A stretch of DNA of 64,000 bases from Gallaecimonas mangrovi (lineage in GTDB: Bacteria > Pseudomonadota > Gammaproteobacteria > Enterobacterales > Gallaecimonadaceae). The stretch lies in assembly GCF_003367375.1 (NCBI RefSeq), contig NZ_CP031416.1:3836674-3900673 (forward strand), written 5' to 3'. Shown piece by piece: positions 38,446-47,221 of the stretch. The translations under genes and the position numbers were made by a program. Each line of letters starts with the position of its first letter. Position 1 is the stretch's first letter. Below the pieces are notes generated by a model. The model was not told where the DNA came from. It saw only the letters and a list, made by a program, of their open reading frames with translations, and did not search any database.

Positions 38446-38483
38446 ATAAATATTAATTAGTGATGACCGTTCGGAGAGGCAAC

Positions 38484-39098
38484 ATGGCTGCGATGGGCCG
38501 CCCGCGTACCTTTGACCGCGATAAGGCAATTGAGCAAGCAATGCATATATTCTGGCAAAATGGCTATGAATCAACCTCGTTAGGCCAGTTAAAGGCAGGG
38601 ATAGGCAAAGGCATATCAGCACCCAGTTTTTATGCTGCCTTTGGCTCAAAAGAGGCGCTTTTTCAAGAATGTGTTCAGCTTTATTTGGACACTTATGCAC
38701 AGGCCACTGCAGTGCTGTGGAACAGCAGCCTGCCACCTCGTGATGCTATTGAACAGGCGCTGCGCAGTTCGGCCAAAATGCAATGCGAAGAAGGTCATCC
38801 GCGTGGTTGTATGGTAGCCCTTGGCGTAATGAGCGCTCCGTCTAAGGCTCACGCCTCAGTCACGGCCGCATTAACCCGTTCCCGCACGCACACCCGCTCT
38901 GGATTTAGCGAATGCGTGCAAAGAGGCATTAACAGCGGCGAGCTGCACCCAACAACCAATGTAAAGGCGCTCACCACAGTTTTTGATTCGTTTCTGTTAG
39001 GGCTTTCAACCCTGGCACGTGACGGCGTTGACTACGCGGTGATGGACCAATCTATTTCACAAATACTTTTAGCCTGGGACGCCGCAAAGACTAGCTAG
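38484..39098 (+). CDS. TetR/AcrR family transcriptional regulator
   Basis: A 204-residue repressor. The N-terminal helix-turn-helix (about residues 12-58) shows AIEQAMHIFWQNGYESTSLGQL and the PSFYAAFGSKEALF recognition region, followed by a ligand domain with RGCMVALGVMSAPS, the form seen in the TetR_C_16/AefR-like group. The start at 38484 has GGAGAGG before it; eight in-frame codons upstream are ignored. Divergent from the MFS gene, which it most likely controls. Confidence 0.88.
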   Translation: MAAMGRPRTFDRDKAIEQAMHIFWQNGYESTSLGQLKAGIGKGISAPSFYAAFGSKEALFQECVQLYLDTYAQATAVLWNSSLPPRDAIEQALRSSAKMQCEEGHPRGCMVALGVMSAPSKAHASVTAALTRSRTHTRSGFSECVQRGINSGELHPTTNVKALTTVFDSFLLGLSTLARDGVDYAVMDQSISQILLAWDAAKTS

Positions 39099-39149
39099 CC
39101 AACAGATTAACTGCAGGCTGTTCGCAGAAGGTGCGCATTAACTTCGGGA

Positions 39150-39614
39150 TCACCCAAGCCCTGGGTAATCCAGTTGCCGCAGCGCCTCATAGCTAATAAT
39201 GGCAACCGCGTTGGAAAGGTTAAGGGAGCGCGAATTGGGCTGCATAGGAATACGAATGCGCTGCTCAGCAGGCAGGCTTTCGATAACGTCCATCGGCAAG
39301 CCGCGGGTTTCAGGGCCAAACAGCAATATATCGCCCGCTTGGTATTGTGGCAGGTGAAAACTGCGGCTGCCCTTGGTAGTGCAGGCGTATACCGTTGCCT
39401 CTGGCAGTGCCGCCAAACAAGCCGCTAGGCTGTCGTGCTGGCGCACTTCAGCAAACTCGTTGTAATCAAGGCCCGCCCGGCGTAGCCGTTTATCGTCAAA
39501 CACAAACCCTAATGGCTTTATTAGGTGTAGTTTGCAGCCGTTGTTGGCACACAAGCGGATGATATTGCCGGTGTTGGGCGGGATCTCGGGTTGAAATAGA
39601 ACAATATTCAGCAT
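39150..39614 (-). CDS. trmL: tRNA (cytidine(34)-2'-O)-methyltransferase TrmL
   Basis: SPOUT-class enzyme that 2'-O-methylates the wobble base of leucine tRNAs. The 154-residue product has [20 protein letters not shown] at the start, [11 protein letters not shown] and [19 protein letters not shown], the knot region that binds SAM. Full family length. Confidence 0.95.
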   Translation of the reverse strand: MLNIVLFQPEIPPNTGNIIRLCANNGCKLHLIKPLGFVFDDKRLRRAGLDYNEFAEVRQHDSLAACLAALPEATVYACTTKGSRSFHLPQYQAGDILLFGPETRGLPMDVIESLPAEQRIRIPMQPNSRSLNLSNAVAIISYEALRQLDYPGLG

Positions 39615-39615
39615 A

Positions 39616-39630
39616 TTTACGCTTCTTTAC
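39616..39630. promoter_or_regulatory. perfect CpxR box upstream of cpxP
   Basis: Read on the minus strand it is GTAAA-GAAGC-GTAAA, an exact match to the CpxR consensus GTAAA-N5-GTAAA. It lies about 70-85 bases before the cpxP-like gene and just before trmL on the other side. Confidence 0.75.
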
Positions 39631-39698
39631 CGGGGCCTAACGCCCCTTTGCATTGCGCGGGGTAATCTTAAGGCGAAGTCAATCATAGGAGACACCCC

Positions 39699-40229
39699 AT
39701 GAAAAGCATTTTTCGCACTTTGACTGTCGCCTCCGCCATGGTGCTGTCTGCCCATGCGATGGCGGCTGACAACAGCCAGTCTGACCAAAAAGACCAAAAG
39801 CCGCCGATGATGCAACGCGGCCCGGGTGGTCCTGGCCCGCATATGCACGGCCCCATGATGGGCCCTGGCCCAATGATGCCCTTCCCAATGCTGTTAAAAG
39901 GCCCCATGGCCAAAGAGCTGGGCCTTAGCGAAGCACAAACCGGCAAAATTAAGGCACTGCTCGACGCTGACCATAAACAGCACGAAGCTGAAATGAAGGC
40001 CAAACAAGCTGAATTTAAAGCACTGATGGATGCGCCGAAATTCGACGAAGCCAAAGCAAAAGCGCTGCTGGCTGACCGTAAAGATATGGGTCTTGACCGC
40101 TTGCGCCTGGCGCACGATGTAATGCAGGTGCTAACTCCGGCCCAGCGCGATAAACTGGCTAAAATGCGTGACCACCACCCAGAGCGTGGCCACATGAAAA
40201 AGCCACCTCGCCCGGGAAAAGATGACTGA
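39699..40229 (+). CDS. cpxP: Spy/CpxP-family periplasmic protein
   Basis: CpxP-type proteins bind the sensor CpxA and damp envelope-stress signalling; the related Spy is a chaperone. The 176-residue precursor has a signal peptide (1-23, ending AMA before ADN), then a Met/Gly/Pro/His-rich stretch (about 35-66, repeats of GPMM and GPG) that may bind metal, and a helical domain with the family LT-x-x-Q-like motifs (LSEAQTGKI, LTPAQRDKL). The Met/His-rich insert is longer than in E. coli CpxP. It overlaps fieF by eight bases and has a perfect CpxR box upstream. Confidence 0.85.
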   Translation: MKSIFRTLTVASAMVLSAHAMAADNSQSDQKDQKPPMMQRGPGGPGPHMHGPMMGPGPMMPFPMLLKGPMAKELGLSEAQTGKIKALLDADHKQHEAEMKAKQAEFKALMDAPKFDEAKAKALLADRKDMGLDRLRLAHDVMQVLTPAQRDKLAKMRDHHPERGHMKKPPRPGKDD

Positions 40230-41160
40230 TCAGTACGCCACCCTCGTAAAAAAGGCGACATTGGCTTCCACCTTTGTCGCCACCCTGTTAATTATCAGCA
40301 AGCTGCTGGCCTGGATAATGACCGGCTCTGCCAGCATGCTTGCGTCATTAACCGACTCGCTGATGGACGTGTCTGCGTCCCTTATCAACCTGTTTGCGGT
40401 GCGTTATGCCCTGCAACCTGCCGATGACGAGCATCGTTTTGGCCACGGTAAAGCGGAATCTTTGGCCGGTATTGCCCAGTCGGGTTTTATCGCCGGTTCA
40501 GCCATCCTGCTGCTGTTTAACGCCGCCGACAGGCTGATGAACCCAATGCCGCTGACCCAAACCTACGTGGGTATTGGTGTTACGCTGCTGGCACTGCTGC
40601 TGACCATTATCCTGATTAGCTACCAAGCTTATGTGGTTAAAAAAACCGGCTCGCAAGCGGTCAAGGCCGATGCACTGCATTATCGTTCCGACTTGCTGCT
40701 AAACGTAGGGGTGCTGATAGCCCTGGTTGCCAGCGGTTTTGGCCTGTTTTGGGCCGACGGCGCCCTAGCTCTGGTGATTGGGGTATATATCTTGGTTTCG
40801 GCTGGCAGCATCGCCGTTGAGTCGGCCAATACCCTGATGGATAAAGAACTGCCGGAAGACGAAAAGCAGCGCATTAAAGAAATTGTCCATGGCCACGACC
40901 AGGTATTGGGGTTTCACGAATTTCGCACCCGCCAAGCCGGGCCAACCAAATTTATTCAAATGCACTTGGAATTGCCTGACGATATGTCGTTAAGAGCGGC
41001 GCATCAGGTAGCAGATGAAGTGGAAAAGGCCCTGGAAGACGCCTTCCCTGGCGCCGATGTGATTATTCACCAAGATCCGCTTTCAGCGTCCCCGCCCTCG
41101 TCATACCTTAAGCCGGTAGCTGCAAAGCAAAACACAAGCCCCCCAGCTCAGAGCGACTAA
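40222..41160 (+). CDS. fieF: cation diffusion facilitator FieF
   Basis: Proton-driven efflux of ferrous iron and zinc. The 312-residue product has six transmembrane helices; metal-site residues lie in TDSLMDVSASLINLFA and HRFGHGKAESL, and the second site in DALHYRSDLLLN. The cytoplasmic domain ends in a metal-binding HQDP. It overlaps cpxP by eight bases and its last 53 bases overlap the end of convergent cpxA. Confidence 0.93.
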   Translation: MTDQYATLVKKATLASTFVATLLIISKLLAWIMTGSASMLASLTDSLMDVSASLINLFAVRYALQPADDEHRFGHGKAESLAGIAQSGFIAGSAILLLFNAADRLMNPMPLTQTYVGIGVTLLALLLTIILISYQAYVVKKTGSQAVKADALHYRSDLLLNVGVLIALVASGFGLFWADGALALVIGVYILVSAGSIAVESANTLMDKELPEDEKQRIKEIVHGHDQVLGFHEFRTRQAGPTKFIQMHLELPDDMSLRAAHQVADEVEKALEDAFPGADVIIHQDPLSASPPSSYLKPVAAKQNTSPPAQSD

Positions 41161-42433
41161 CCGTTAGGCTTCCTCCCAGTGCTTTGGCGGCTGCTTGGGC
41201 AATAGCAAGCCCCAAACCGGTTTTACCTTGGTGGCCCCGCGCGGGGTCACCCCGGTAAAAGGGTTCAAACAATTTATCGAGCATCTCAACTGGCACACCC
41301 GGGCCGTCATCTTCAACCATCAGCAACCAACCGTTCTTTGCCGCCTTTAGCTGCACATCGACACGGTTGGCATATCGGCAAGCATTAGAGAGCAGGTTAT
41401 CCAATACCCGTTGCAAAAGCCGCGGCTTAAAAGCGATATCGGCGTGTTCTGGGGCATCGAAGTTAATGGTTTTGTCGCTCATTTGAAAACGCCAGTCTTG
41501 CACCGACGAATTCACCTGCTCGACCAAGTCGGCCTCTTCGTTTTCTTCCTGATTAAGCGCCGCTTCCAACCGTGACAGTGTCAGCACTTGGTCAATCAAG
41601 TGTTCTAAGGTGTCGCATTCCTTTTCAATACGCGGCACGTATTTACTGTCTTTATGCTGCTCACCCATCAACGCGGCAGCCAGCTTTAGCCTTGTTAGTG
41701 GTGAACGTAACTCATGGGATACATCCGCCAATAAGCGCTTTTGCGACGCCAGCAGATTTTCGAGCTTTTCGGCCATGGTGTTAAAGTCGCGGCCCAATTT
41801 ACCCAGCTCACCACCGGCAGGTTTTACCCGCACCGACAAGTCGCCGTCACCAAAGCGAGCGGCAGCCTTAGACAACTTGCGGATAGGGCTAGCAAGCCAG
41901 GCCGCCAGGCCTAAGCTCAGCAGTAACACCACCACCAACGACAGTGTCAGGCGCATCCAGGCTGGCCCTTGCCAGAACCTTTCCCATGGACCCATTGGCC
42001 GCGGCGGCATCATCCACACCGCGAGCACCGGGCCATCCAGCGTTTGAATTTCAAAGGGGCCTATGGCGCGCATTTCCCCTTGTTCCAACACTTCTACGCC
42101 TTTATCAGACGCCACTAGCTCAGGAATACGCCAATGTTTGGGCCGGCGCTGCTGCAAGGGCTGCAGACTGCGCGGTTCAAACAGCACCAAAAAACGGCCC
42201 ACTTTACTGTGTTCAAGGGTATCAAGGGGAAGGTGGGCAAAGTGGCGCAGCCGGTCACGCAAGTCGCCCAGTTCTTCCAGTTCAGGGGGGAAAGGCTGGC
42301 GCAGTTCTTCGCTGCCACGCAGGTGATGACTCAACTGCAGGTTGGCCACCAGCATTAAGGTCAGTACCAACCAAAACCACAGGAAAAGACGGCCGGCAAA
42401 TCCCGTCAGCCAGTCCAACCCAAAGCGCTTCAT
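41108..42433 (-). CDS. cpxA: envelope-stress sensor histidine kinase CpxA
   Basis: Senses misfolded envelope proteins and phosphorylates CpxR. The 441-residue product has an N-terminal transmembrane helix (about 13-33), a periplasmic sensor domain, a second helix (about 165-187), HAMP (PIRKLSKAAARFGDGDLSVRV), the H-box DVSHELRSPLTRLK with the phospho-accepting His, and ATP-binding motifs (NLLSNACRYA, EDDGPGVP, GLGLAIAQ). It overlaps cpxR by four bases and converges on fieF. Confidence 0.93.
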   Translation of the reverse strand: MKRFGLDWLTGFAGRLFLWFWLVLTLMLVANLQLSHHLRGSEELRQPFPPELEELGDLRDRLRHFAHLPLDTLEHSKVGRFLVLFEPRSLQPLQQRRPKHWRIPELVASDKGVEVLEQGEMRAIGPFEIQTLDGPVLAVWMMPPRPMGPWERFWQGPAWMRLTLSLVVVLLLSLGLAAWLASPIRKLSKAAARFGDGDLSVRVKPAGGELGKLGRDFNTMAEKLENLLASQKRLLADVSHELRSPLTRLKLAAALMGEQHKDSKYVPRIEKECDTLEHLIDQVLTLSRLEAALNQEENEEADLVEQVNSSVQDWRFQMSDKTINFDAPEHADIAFKPRLLQRVLDNLLSNACRYANRVDVQLKAAKNGWLLMVEDDGPGVPVEMLDKLFEPFYRGDPARGHQGKTGLGLAIAQAAAKALGGSLTVSRSELGGLCFALQLPA

Positions 42434-43098
42434 GCTTGCTCCGTGATCAACTGATAACCCACGCCCCGCAAGGTGCGAATAACCTGGGCCGGGTCAACTT
42501 CTGTCATCTTTTTACGGATATGAGAAACATGAATATCGATGTGCCGGTCGAAGGGTTGCAAGTGACGGCCAAAAGCATGCTGACAAATGTCTTCCTTGCT
42601 GACCACTTCACCACAACGCTCAAAAAGCACGGCTAAAACCCGAAATTCGGCAGCGGTTAAATCCAGCAACTGGCCGTGGTAACGCGCTTCTAAGCGTTCA
42701 GGTTGTAAATCAAGGGCACCCACAGCCTGATTAACCGGCGCCAGCCGCCGTAAAATGGCCTGAATACGCGCCACTAATTCGCGATGGGAAAAGGGCTTGG
42801 CGACATAGTCGTCGGCGCCAAGTTCAAGGCCGAGCACCCGGTCTACTTCATCACCACGGGCGGTGAGCATTAAAACCGGTACCTGACTTTTTTGCCGGAT
42901 GCCTTTGAGCACCCCAAAACCGTCAAGGCCCGGCAGCATCACGTCCAGCAACACCAAGTCGGGCGCGCCGTCGATAGCTTTCGCCAGGCCATCAGGCCCG
43001 GTATGGGCCGTATCCAGCTCAAAACCGTGGCTGCTCAGGTAGTCACCGAGCAGCTCACACAGGCTGGTATCATCATCGATAATAAGGATTTTGGTCAT
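42430..43098 (-). CDS. cpxR: envelope-stress response regulator CpxR
   Basis: OmpR-class regulator. The 222-residue product has the receiver domain with acidic IIDDD near the start and the phospho-accepting Asp in LVLLDVMLPGLDG (near residue 51), the K of VAKPFSHREL, and the winged-helix DNA-binding domain (RHIDIHVSHIRKKM, then RTLRGVGYQL). The gene partner cpxA follows. A CpxR-box-like sequence upstream suggests autoregulation. Confidence 0.94.
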   Translation of the reverse strand: MTKILIIDDDTSLCELLGDYLSSHGFELDTAHTGPDGLAKAIDGAPDLVLLDVMLPGLDGFGVLKGIRQKSQVPVLMLTARGDEVDRVLGLELGADDYVAKPFSHRELVARIQAILRRLAPVNQAVGALDLQPERLEARYHGQLLDLTAAEFRVLAVLFERCGEVVSKEDICQHAFGRHLQPFDRHIDIHVSHIRKKMTEVDPAQVIRTLRGVGYQLITEQA

Positions 43099-43137
43099 AG
43101 CTGCATCCTAACTAAGTCCTTATTTTAACCAACCGTT

Positions 43138-43152
43138 TTTACCCTTCTTTGC
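43138..43152 (-). promoter_or_regulatory. CpxR-box-like site upstream of cpxR
   Basis: On the minus strand it reads GCAAA-GAAGG-GTAAA, one mismatch from GTAAA-N5-GTAAA, about 40-55 bases before cpxR. It suggests autoregulation of cpxRA. Confidence 0.55.
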
Positions 43153-43213
43153 ACTGACTGCAACACACTATTAGTAACACGTCAGTATCCCCTCAACTAA
43201 ACCTTTACCCGCG

Positions 43214-44581
43214 CTAAGAATCTGGCCCAGACAGTTTACGGGTTAGGGTGTTACGGCCCCAGCCAAGGCGCTTAGCCGCATCCTGTTTATGGCCGTTGGA
43301 GCGGCGCAGCGCCACCTCAATTAACGCTTCTTCGAGCATTTGCTGTGCCTGCGCCGCCACCCCTTGGCTGCCCGCCATCATCAGTTGGTCGGCCCACACT
43401 TTGAGTTCTTCCACCCAGTCTTGGGAGGCTTCTTTAAGCTCTAAGTTCTCGGGTAAGTCACTGGGCAGTATTTCCTGGCCCGCCGCCATAACCGTTAAGT
43501 AACGACAGGTATTTTCAAGCTGTCTGACATTGCCCGGCCAAGGTAGCTTGGTCAGCAATTTAACGGTCTCAGGGTGCAGCCGTCGCTCGGGGGTATGCAA
43601 CTCGGCAGCAATGCGGTTTAGAAAGTATTCGGCCAGCTTCGGGATGTCCTCACGGCGCTCTGCCAGGGGCGGCAATTGAATGCGAATAACGTTTAGGCGG
43701 TGAAAAAGATCTTCGCGAAAACGCCCTTCTTTAACCCCTTTTTCCAAGTCTTGGTGGGTGGCGGCGATGATCCGTACATCCACGTTCACCGCCACAGCGC
43801 CACCGACACGGTAGAACTGACCTTCTTGCAACACCCTGAGCAAACGGGTTTGTGCGGGCAACGGCATGTCGCCAATTTCATCCAAAAATAAGGTGCCACC
43901 ATCGGCTTGCTCAAAACGCCCTTCGCGGCGCCCGGCGGCGCCGGTAAAAGAACCCTTTTCGTGGCCAAACAACTCTGACTCGATTAAATCGGCGGGAATG
44001 GCAGCCATATTGATGGCCACAAAAGGGCCTTTGCCGCGCGGACTGTGGCGGTGCAGGGCACGGGCCACCAATTCCTTACCGGTACCGCTTTGGCCGTTAA
44101 TGAGCACCGACACCGAGGAACGCGACAAGCGCCCCACGGCACGAAACACCGCCTGCATGGCGGGAGCTTCACCAATCAGCTCTGTGACCTGGCCTTGTTG
44201 GCTGGGCGTAGGCTCCGGTTCGGGCTTATCTTTTACCGCGCGTTTAAGTAGCGCCACCACTTCGTCTAAATCAAACGGTTTGGGCAGGTATTCAAAAGCG
44301 CCAGTTTGATAAGCACTGACGGCGGTATCCAAATCAGAATGCGCGGTCATGATGATGACTGGCAGCTCAGGGTGACTATCGCGCAGGGCTTGCGTTAACG
44401 CCAACCCGTCCATACCGGGCATCCGTACATCGGTCAGCAGTACATCAGGGCGTGTGTTGACCAACGCCTCCAGCATGCTTTTGGCATCAACAAAAGTCGT
44501 GACTTCCATCTTCTGCTGGCTCAGGGCACGTTCTAGTACCCAGCGAATGGCTGCATCATCATCCAGCACCCAGGCTTTCAT
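43214..44581 (-). CDS. glnG: nitrogen regulation response regulator NtrC
   Basis: NtrC (NRI) activates sigma-54 promoters under nitrogen limitation. The 455-residue product has a receiver domain with phospho-acceptor D51 (LLTDVRMPG), the AAA+ domain with Walker A GQSGTGKE, the sigma-54 contact loop GSFTGA (GAFTGA in E. coli; Ser here is seen in other members), Walker B GGTLFLDEIGDMP, and the Fis-type DNA-binding end (AAKRLGWGRNTLTRKL). It overlaps ntrB by four bases. Confidence 0.95.
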   Translation of the reverse strand: MKAWVLDDDAAIRWVLERALSQQKMEVTTFVDAKSMLEALVNTRPDVLLTDVRMPGMDGLALTQALRDSHPELPVIIMTAHSDLDTAVSAYQTGAFEYLPKPFDLDEVVALLKRAVKDKPEPEPTPSQQGQVTELIGEAPAMQAVFRAVGRLSRSSVSVLINGQSGTGKELVARALHRHSPRGKGPFVAINMAAIPADLIESELFGHEKGSFTGAAGRREGRFEQADGGTLFLDEIGDMPLPAQTRLLRVLQEGQFYRVGGAVAVNVDVRIIAATHQDLEKGVKEGRFREDLFHRLNVIRIQLPPLAERREDIPKLAEYFLNRIAAELHTPERRLHPETVKLLTKLPWPGNVRQLENTCRYLTVMAAGQEILPSDLPENLELKEASQDWVEELKVWADQLMMAGSQGVAAQAQQMLEEALIEVALRRSNGHKQDAAKRLGWGRNTLTRKLSGPDS

Positions 44582-45600
44582 GCGATATCCTCCATTGGCA
44601 GATAGAGAGAAAAAATGGTGCGCCCGGGCTGGCTATCCAGCTCAATACGGCCGCCATGTAAGGCCACCAATGACTGGGCTATTGCCAGCCCCATACCAGA
44701 GCCGTCGGCCCGGCCGGTAACCAAAGGATAAAAAAGCGTATCTTTAAGTTTGTCAGGTACGCCGGGGCCGTTATCTTCGACATCAATGCGCGCCACCATG
44801 CGGTGGCGATTGCCTTGTAAGGTGATGCCAGAAGCCACCCGCGAGCGCAAAATCACCTGGCCATCGCGGCCCAACGCCTGCACTGCATTTTGCAAAATAT
44901 TCAGCACCGCTTGTTCTATTTGCGCACCATCTAGCGCCATATCCGGTAATGATGGGTCGTAATCTCTTAGCAATTTAATGTTGTCAGTAATTTGCAGCCC
45001 AACCAAGGTGCGCACCCGCTCCAACACCTGATGGATATTAATCACCTTGCGCTGCGGCCCCGCTTTGGGGCCAAGCAGTCGGTCGACCAGCTCAGTCAAG
45101 CGGTCGACCTGCGCCATAATAAGGTCAGTGTATTCCCGCTGACTGGCGGTTAGCTCCAGCGACAACAGCTGAGCGGCGCCTCTTAGCCCGCCAAGGGGGT
45201 TTTTAATTTCATGGGCCAGGCCGCGCAGGATCTCTTGGCTGGCTTGTTGCTGAACCTGATGAAAGGCATCTTGGGAAATACGCTTTAACTGGTCGATAGG
45301 CGTAAGCTCTATCACCAAATGCCGGGGCTTGCCTTCCATGACGGTAACGGCCAGCTCAACATGTACCTGCCCCAAATTACAGTCCGCATCAATAAACCCC
45401 TGGCCGGTTTTGCGCGTTTCGATAAAACGCTCAATACCGCGATAATCGCCCATCAACGCCGCCAACGGCTGCCCCAAGCTTTTCGCCCTGGAAACGCTCA
45501 GCAGTGACTCGGCGGCCGTATTGAGATAGGTCACCAAGAGTTGGTCATCAACGACCACAACACCGGTCAGTAGATTGTCGAGAACTTGCTGTTTTTCCAA
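44578..45600 (-). CDS. glnL: nitrogen regulation histidine kinase NtrB
   Basis: NtrB (NRII) phosphorylates or, with PII, dephosphorylates NtrC. The 340-residue soluble kinase has a PAS domain (VVVVDDQLLVTYLNTAAESLL), the H-box GLAHEIKNPLGGLRGAA and ATP-binding motifs (QNAVQAL, VEDNGPGVPD, GSGMGLAIAQ). The start is TTG at 45600. The GAGGAAG ribosome site just upstream is inside one arm of a 17-bp palindrome, so initiation is probably weak and regulated. Confidence 0.93.
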   Translation of the reverse strand: MEKQQVLDNLLTGVVVVDDQLLVTYLNTAAESLLSVSRAKSLGQPLAALMGDYRGIERFIETRKTGQGFIDADCNLGQVHVELAVTVMEGKPRHLVIELTPIDQLKRISQDAFHQVQQQASQEILRGLAHEIKNPLGGLRGAAQLLSLELTASQREYTDLIMAQVDRLTELVDRLLGPKAGPQRKVINIHQVLERVRTLVGLQITDNIKLLRDYDPSLPDMALDGAQIEQAVLNILQNAVQALGRDGQVILRSRVASGITLQGNRHRMVARIDVEDNGPGVPDKLKDTLFYPLVTGRADGSGMGLAIAQSLVALHGGRIELDSQPGRTIFSLYLPMEDIA

Positions 45601-45603
45601 GGA

Positions 45604-45642
45604 CTTCCTCCAATTGCACCAATTTGGTGCAATTGGAGGAAG
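45604..45642. promoter_or_regulatory. NtrC-type operator in a perfect 17-bp palindrome before ntrB
   Basis: Arms CTTCCTCCAATTGCACC and GGTGCAATTGGAGGAAG are exact inverse complements around AATTT. The core TGCACC-N5-GGTGCA is the NtrC-binding consensus seen at glnA and glnL of enteric bacteria. On the ntrB transcript the proximal arm contains the GGAGGAAG ribosome site, so as RNA it would fold into a hairpin that hides it. Confidence 0.8.
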
Positions 45643-45788
45643 TGTAAATAAAATCCCGCTGACTGGCTACTGCCGCGTGCCAACTCTGTGACCTGAGAGC
45701 AATATGACAGGTGACAGAGTGTTACTTGAGCCTTGTTACATTGCTGATAACGTAAACGAGTCAATCTGATTCAAAGGACTTTTAATCG

Positions 45789-46532
45789 ATGAAAGCCCCG
45801 TTACTGATAGCGCTTACGCTGGCCTCGACTTCGGCCGTGGCTGAGCAGGAGGCCACGAGATCCGTTGGCATTGGCGTTATTGAATCGCCCTCGCCTTATG
45901 TTGGCGTGGATAAGCAAAGTTTGGTGATACCGGTGCTGGGCTATGAGGGAAAGCATTTCTACCTGCGTGGTCCGTCTGCAGGCTATTACCTTGTCAAAAA
46001 CAAGGCCTTCTCACTGGCTGCCGGACTGCAATTGGGGCCTTCTCGCTTAGACCCTGATAAGTCCGACGACAACCGCATGAAACAGCTTGATGACCGCCGC
46101 TACAGCATCTTGGGCGGCTTACGGGCAACAATACGTACGCCATTGGGTGGTTTTGAGGGCGTTGTGGCTACCGATGTCTCTGGCCGCCATGACGGCCAAT
46201 ATGCGGAGTTCAACTATAAGTACCCCATTATTCGCACTGACAGCTTTCGCTTAGTTCCGGGCATTGGTGTTGCTTACTATTCCAGTAAGTATGCCGATTA
46301 CTATTACGGTGTGAGCGCAGATGAAAGCCGAAAAAGTGGCTTTGATGAGTACCACCCCGGTTCCTCCACCAACACTTTTGTGAATGTCGGCTTTAACTGG
46401 ACACTGAACAAAAGTTGGATGCTGCTGGGTAGTGCACGCTACACCTGGCTTGATAGCAGCCTGTCGGACAGCCCGATCGTTAACCAGGACTACAGCACCT
46501 CAGCCTATTTAGGGGTTGTTTACCGCTTCTAG
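45789..46532 (+). CDS. MipA/OmpV family outer-membrane protein
   Basis: A 247-residue precursor with a short signal peptide (1-18, ending VAE or AVA) and the MipA/OmpV barrel: GVIESPSPYVGVDKQSLVIPVLGYEG at the start of the mature protein and the C-terminal YLGVVYRF with terminal Phe. MipA can scaffold murein hydrolase complexes and related proteins serve as porins; which applies here is unknown. It shares the intergenic region with ntrB. The stop overlaps the convergent DUF4124 gene by four bases. Confidence 0.88.
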   Translation: MKAPLLIALTLASTSAVAEQEATRSVGIGVIESPSPYVGVDKQSLVIPVLGYEGKHFYLRGPSAGYYLVKNKAFSLAAGLQLGPSRLDPDKSDDNRMKQLDDRRYSILGGLRATIRTPLGGFEGVVATDVSGRHDGQYAEFNYKYPIIRTDSFRLVPGIGVAYYSSKYADYYYGVSADESRKSGFDEYHPGSSTNTFVNVGFNWTLNKSWMLLGSARYTWLDSSLSDSPIVNQDYSTSAYLGVVYRF

Positions 46533-47059
46533 TTACGACGCGTGGGACTAAAAATGCTGGCCCTGTGCATGTAAATGGTATGGGGCTGGCTTTGGGCAAC
46601 AATTTTATTATCTCGACCAATCAGCTGCACCATGATGCTGTGCTCGCCTCTATCCACGTCTTTGACTTCAAAACGGCTTATCACCCTTGCCGGACCAAAG
46701 GGTTTACCGTCGATAAAAAGCTGTAACCGTTGCCCTGGCTGCATGTCGGGCTGCACCTGCACCGAAATGGTTAACAGGCCATCATTGTCACGCAGTGTTT
46801 CTTCATGGGCTGGCGTCAGAATATTAACCTGCCAGGCTGGGGCTGCTTGTGGCTTCGGTGTCGCTTTAAGAATACTGGTATCAACCGCCGGCATGGTGTA
46901 TTGCTGGGTTGGCGCCACTACCGTTTCTTTTGCCCCTTTATGGGGCTGGTCAGAATAATGCACCACGCCCTTTTCATCGGTCCAGGTATACACCTTGCTC
47001 GGTTCTGCAGCCGTTGTCATAAAGGTAGTAACCAACAGTAACAGCAATGCCTTATTCAT
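46529..47059 (-). CDS. DUF4124 domain periplasmic protein
   Basis: A 176-residue precursor with a signal peptide (about 1-18) and the DUF4124 motif VYTWTDEKGVVHYSDQP (residues about 23-39), then a beta-sandwich-like C-terminal half (FEVKDVDRGEHSIMVQLIGRDNKIVA) resembling an Ig-type domain. Proteins of this kind often lie between glnA and ntrB in Shewanella- and Vibrio-type genomes; function unknown. Confidence 0.88.
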   Translation of the reverse strand: MNKALLLLLVTTFMTTAAEPSKVYTWTDEKGVVHYSDQPHKGAKETVVAPTQQYTMPAVDTSILKATPKPQAAPAWQVNILTPAHEETLRDNDGLLTISVQVQPDMQPGQRLQLFIDGKPFGPARVISRFEVKDVDRGEHSIMVQLIGRDNKIVAQSQPHTIYMHRASIFSPTRRN

Positions 47060-47161
47060 CGGCTTTGTCTCTTGCCAAAGGGAAGGTAAACCCCGAACTG
47101 CCTGGGCTATCTAAGGGTAGTGCACCGCGTAAAGATTGTTGCAGCGCTAGATGTACTGGCA

Positions 47162-47189
47162 ATAAAAAAGCCCACCAAAGTGGTGGGCT
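47162..47189 (-). terminator. glnA terminator
   Basis: AGCCCACC/GGTGGGCT stem (47169-47189), with an A-run on the left giving a U-run on the minus strand, just past the glnA stop. Confidence 0.9.
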
Positions 47190-47221
47190 CCAACACGCAA
47201 AGCAGCAAACTTACGGTGTTG

